Origin: Rudanella sp.
GTDB lineage: Bacteria; Bacteroidota; Bacteroidia; Cytophagales; Spirosomataceae
Assembly (NCBI GenBank): GCA_026785985.1
Contig: JAJAYX010000014.1
Span: 1-8,871 of the forward strand
Length of the DNA: 8,871 bases
Reading direction: 5' to 3'
In this document: piece after piece, positions 5,979 to 8,871 of the stretch
How positions within the stretch are numbered: position 1 is the stretch's first letter
How the letters are laid out: every line of letters starts with the position of its first letter
Position numbers and translations under genes: made by a program
Notes under the pieces: model-generated
Told to the model about the DNA's origin: nothing
Database searches by the model: none
Seen by the model: only the letters and a program-made list of their open reading frames with translations

Positions 5979-8871
5979 ATGCTTAAATTAATTCCAACCT
6001 CAAACTCATTACGGTACATGAGAACAACTGTTTACAGGCTCTTTAAATTGGCACTGCTGAGTACAATGCTGCTTTTATGGAGCGTCGTTGTAATGGCTCA
6101 GGATCGCCGGGTCACTGGTAAAGTGACTGGCATGGACGGCCCCATTCCGGGCGTCAACATTGTGATTAAAGGAACAACAATAGGTACAACGACCGATGCC
6201 AACGGTACGTACACGTTGAACCTTAAGGGGGCTAACCCCACACTGATTATCTCGGCCATTGGTTTCAAAAGCCAGGAAGTAGCCATTGGTAATCGCACAA
6301 CACTGGACGTTTCCCTGTCCGACGATGCCACCGCGCTGTCGGAAGTTGTGGTAACGGGTTACACCACGGATGATCGTCGGAATGTAACGGGTGCCGTCTC
6401 AACGGTGAAACCCCGTGCCTTGCAGGCCCAACCATCGGGTAACATCGAGCAGCAGTTGCAGGGTCGTGTATCAGGTCTGACGGTTATTTCTAACGGTCAG
6501 CCGGGTTCAAACAGCCAGGTGCGTGTGCGGGGTTTCGGTGCCTTTGGTGGTAACGAACCGCTGTACGTAGTTGATGGTGTTCCAGTTGGTTCGGTGAACT
6601 TCGTTTCTCCCGACGACGTGGAGACAACGACCGTTCTGAAAGATGCCGGTGCGGCTTCGATCTACGGAGCGCGTGCCGCCAACGGTGTAATCGTTATTAC
6701 CACCCGGAAAGGCTCAAAAACGCCCCGCAAAATGCAGGTGACGTATGATGGCCAATATGGGGCCACCGACCCCGGCCAAGGCCAGGCCATGATGAATCCA
6801 ACGGACTTTGCTGACTGGACATGGCGGCAGTTCCGCAACACGGCTTCGCAGGCGGGAATTCCTGTTGTGTATAGCCACCCTCAGTTTGGAACAGGCTCAA
6901 CGCCGGTTATCCCCGACTATATCAACGTTGGTGGTGCTGCCGGTGTAGTTGGCTCTGTTGATTTAGCTGCTGCAAAACTCAGATACAATATTAACCCTGG
7001 CGCCGGTTCTATCTATCAGGTAGTTAAAGCAAACAAGGCCGGTACCGACTGGTACGATGCTATTACGAACGTGGCTCCGCTTCAACGTCATGGGTTGGGC
7101 TTCTCAGGCAGCGGTGACGCAGGCCGGTACTACGTCGGTTTCAGCGCGCAGAACCAGAAAGGTATTTTGATCAACAATAGCTTTAAGCGGTATTCTTTCC
7201 GGGTCAACACAGAGTTCGACCTGGGCAAGAAGGTTCGTCTTGGTGAAAATCTCCAGTTTACCTACCTGTCAATTTTAGGTCAGGGTGGTGGTGCCGGTGG
7301 TCAGGGTGTAGCTGCCGACGAGAACGACGTTCTCCAGGCCTTCCGTATGCCATCGATCATTCCGGTATATGATGAGTTCGGCGGCTATGGTGGTACGGCA
7401 GCCAAAGGGTTCAACAACCCCCGTAACCCGGTGGCTAACCGTAAGGGTTTGGATAATAACCGGGGCTTCAGTGGTGTTGGTTTCGGTAACGTTTATCTGG
7501 AAGTTGACCCCATCGAACACCTGACCTTGCGGAGCACTATTGGTGGAACCTATAGTGCTGGCTACAACTGGGGCTATGGCCGTTTGCAGTACGAAAACTC
7601 AGAGAACAACTCTGCGTTTAGCTATAACGAAGGTGCTAATCATTCATTAGCCTGGACGCTGACGAACACAGCTGCTTACAAACGTAAATTTGGTGTACAC
7701 GCGGTGGACGTGATCGTGGGTCAGGAAGCCCTCAACACGGGTGCTGGCAAAAGCATCGGTGGTAATGGTCAGAACCCGTTCTCGATTGATCCTAACTACG
7801 TTACACTGAATACAGTAGCCTCAACGGGTCGTAACGTAGGTAGTGGTCAATTCAAAGGCGTTAACTTCTATTCGGTATTCGGTCGTTTGAACTATGTGTT
7901 CAATGATAAGTATATCGTAACGGGTGTGGTTCGTCGCGATGGGTCAAGCCGGTTTGGTGCCAACGCCCGTTACGGGGTATTCCCGGCCGCTTCGGCAGCC
8001 TGGCGTATTTCGTCGGAGCCTTTCATGAAGGATCTGGCGTGGGTAACGGAATTGAAAATTCGGGGTGGCTATGGTCTGATGGGTAACTCGAACAACGTAG
8101 ACCCGGCCAACCAGTATAGCTTATATGCGGCTAGCCTTGGCAACTCGGCTTACGATATCAACGGTACCAACTCAAGCACGGTTGACGGTTATTTCCGCTC
8201 ACGGATCGGTAACCCCGATGCCAAGTGGGAAACATCGATCACCAGCAACTTCGGTATTGATGGTTCGTTTTTCAACAATCGCTTGGAAGTGATTTTAGAC
8301 GTATGGCGGAAAGATACCAAAGACCTTCTTTTTGCTGTGCCTATTCCTGACGTAATCGGAACGTATGCAGCGGCTCCGTCGGTAAACATCGGTAAGATGC
8401 GTAACCAGGGAATTGACATCCAGGTGATCACCCGTGGTAAAATTGGTTCTGAAGTAGGTTACGAGGCTAACATCACAGCCAGTACGTTGAGCAACAAGAT
8501 TGTTTATCTGGCTCCCAAGCTGACGTACCTGACAACGGTAAACCCAGGTTTCCGGGGTATCAACCCAATCCGTAACCAGTTGGGCTACTCCATCTCATCG
8601 TTCTATGGCTACCAGACACTGGGTCTGTTCCAGACTCAGGCAGAGATTAATGCTGCTCCTACTCAGGATGGAGTGGTGAAAAGTGATGCTGACAAAAAAA
8701 TAAAAGGGGAAGGTGTGGGTCGCTTCCGTTTTGCCGATATCAATGGCGATGGCATGGCCGATGTCTGGATGCGCGAGATTTTTAACGATGCCGGGCCGAT
8801 ACGCAAGGATACTTTTTCGTACCGCCTAAATCGCGGCGGCCGCCTACTTGCAAGCCATTTGCTAGCTGCGC
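5979..8871 (+). CDS. SusC/RagA-type TonB-dependent outer-membrane receptor, 3' end replaced or cut
   Basis: An open frame from ATG 5979 to the window end with no stop. ATG 6018, in the same frame, gives a more compact signal (MRTTVYRLFKLALLSTMLLL then a VVVMAQ cleavage site) and may be the real start; neither has a Shine-Dalgarno. Counting from 6018: signal 1-27, carboxypeptidase-D regulatory-like domain about 31-100 (VTGKVTGMDGPIPGVNIVIKG-type wording), TonB-box-like LSEVVVTGY (108-115), then a plug with LQGRVSGLTVISNGQPGS, VRVRGFG, PLYVVDGVPVG and the SusC hallmark GAASIYGARAANGVIVITTRKG. Barrel strands follow, including VFGRLNYVFNDKYIVTGVVRRDGSSRFG-like text and KMRNQGIDIQV. SusC proteins import glycans or peptides with a SusD lipoprotein, powered by TonB. 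From about 8754 the sequence stops looking like a receptor. Some 100-150 C-terminal barrel residues and the expected susD are missing. Confidence 0.9.
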   Translation, partial: MLKLIPTSNSLRYMRTTVYRLFKLALLSTMLLLWSVVVMAQDRRVTGKVTGMDGPIPGVNIVIKGTTIGTTTDANGTYTLNLKGANPTLIISAIGFKSQEVAIGNRTTLDVSLSDDATALSEVVVTGYTTDDRRNVTGAVSTVKPRALQAQPSGNIEQQLQGRVSGLTVISNGQPGSNSQVRVRGFGAFGGNEPLYVVDGVPVGSVNFVSPDDVETTTVLKDAGAASIYGARAANGVIVITTRKGSKTPRKMQVTYDGQYGATDPGQGQAMMNPTDFADWTWRQFRNTASQAGIPVVYSHPQFGTGSTPVIPDYINVGGAAGVVGSVDLAAAKLRYNINPGAGSIYQVVKANKAGTDWYDAITNVAPLQRHGLGFSGSGDAGRYYVGFSAQNQKGILINNSFKRYSFRVNTEFDLGKKVRLGENLQFTYLSILGQGGGAGGQGVAADENDVLQAFRMPSIIPVYDEFGGYGGTAAKGFNNPRNPVANRKGLDNNRGFSGVGFGNVYLEVDPIEHLTLRSTIGGTYSAGYNWGYGRLQYENSENNSAFSYNEGANHSLAWTLTNTAAYKRKFGVHAVDVIVGQEALNTGAGKSIGGNGQNPFSIDPNYVTLNTVASTGRNVGSGQFKGVNFYSVFGRLNYVFNDKYIVTGVVRRDGSSRFGANARYGVFPAASAAWRISSEPFMKDLAWVTELKIRGGYGLMGNSNNVDPANQYSLYAASLGNSAYDINGTNSSTVDGYFRSRIGNPDAKWETSITSNFGIDGSFFNNRLEVILDVWRKDTKDLLFAVPIPDVIGTYAAAPSVNIGKMRNQGIDIQVITRGKIGSEVGYEANITASTLSNKIVYLAPKLTYLTTVNPGFRGINPIRNQLGYSISSFYGYQTLGLFQTQAEINAAPTQDGVVKSDADKKIKGEGVGRFRFADINGDGMADVWMREIFNDAGPIRKDTFSYRLNRGGRLLASHLLAA
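8754..8871 (+). other. Foreign-looking FG-GAP/VCBS-like tail fused in frame to the receptor
   Basis: After the motif FRFADINGDG the frame reads MADVWMREIFNDAG, then DTFSYRLNRGGRLLAS. SusC proteins at this point usually continue with a KITPDDRTxIGNPNPxFTYG-like segment, which is absent. The observed wording resembles an FG-GAP/VCBS repeat blade (DxNGDGxADV followed by an LNxGG strand). All five Arg codons here are CGC, whereas the receptor mixes CGT, CGG and CGC. The join lies in or just after 8733-8753, a stretch coding for ADINGDG that both protein types share. Confidence 0.55.

Noticed and set aside
8836..8866. NotI (GCGGCCGC, 8836-8843) and NheI (GCTAGC, 8861-8866) sites close together, as in a cloning polylinker.
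   Set aside because: The stretch stays in an open frame that reads as protein, and no other vector-like sites or known vector sequence are visible.

Overview
The window reads as DNA from a Bacteroidota bacterium, most likely a Cytophagales/Spirosoma-like organism. The evidence is a SusC-type TonB-dependent receptor (carboxypeptidase-regulatory-like domain, then plug and barrel), a very large FG-GAP/UnbV_ASPIC lipoprotein, a GH113-like glycosidase lipoprotein and a DUF1080 lipoprotein. The genes lack Shine-Dalgarno sequences, and one TAnnTTTG-type -7 promoter box is visible. The genus is inferred from gene style; no marker gene is present.

Layout. Positions 1-177 (minus strand) hold the end of a histidine-kinase ATPase domain with no N-terminal part. 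Next come three minus-strand lipoprotein genes that look like one operon, transcribed from right to left: the FG-GAP/UnbV_ASPIC protein (1955-5749), the GH113-like glycosidase (907-1917) and the DUF1080 protein (178-840). Gaps between them are 37 and 66 nt. A strong 15-bp stem lies inside the last codons of the glycosidase gene. A 229-bp AT-rich divergent promoter region (5750-5978) carries two inverted repeats. The SusC-like receptor runs rightward from 5979 (or 6018) to the window end.

Function (inference). The set resembles an outer-membrane glycan acquisition locus. The receptor would import an oligosaccharide or glycoside, the GH113-like enzyme would cut a mannan-like or related glycan at the cell surface, the DUF1080 protein would act on (keto)glycosides, and the FG-GAP protein could be a surface binding or scaffold protein. 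No SusD is visible because the receptor is not completed inside the window.

Both window edges look wrong for simple gene order. On the left, kinase sequence begins immediately and in frame after the DUF1080 stop codon. On the right, the receptor frame switches at a shared ADINGDG motif into sequence that reads like an FG-GAP/VCBS repeat, with different codon use. These are either real rearrangements or chimeric assembly/library ends. Other points of interest are two degenerate short tandem repeats inserted in linkers of the FG-GAP protein, its internal duplication, and two C homopolymers around the GH113-like gene. I did not find convincing evidence of a wholly new system.
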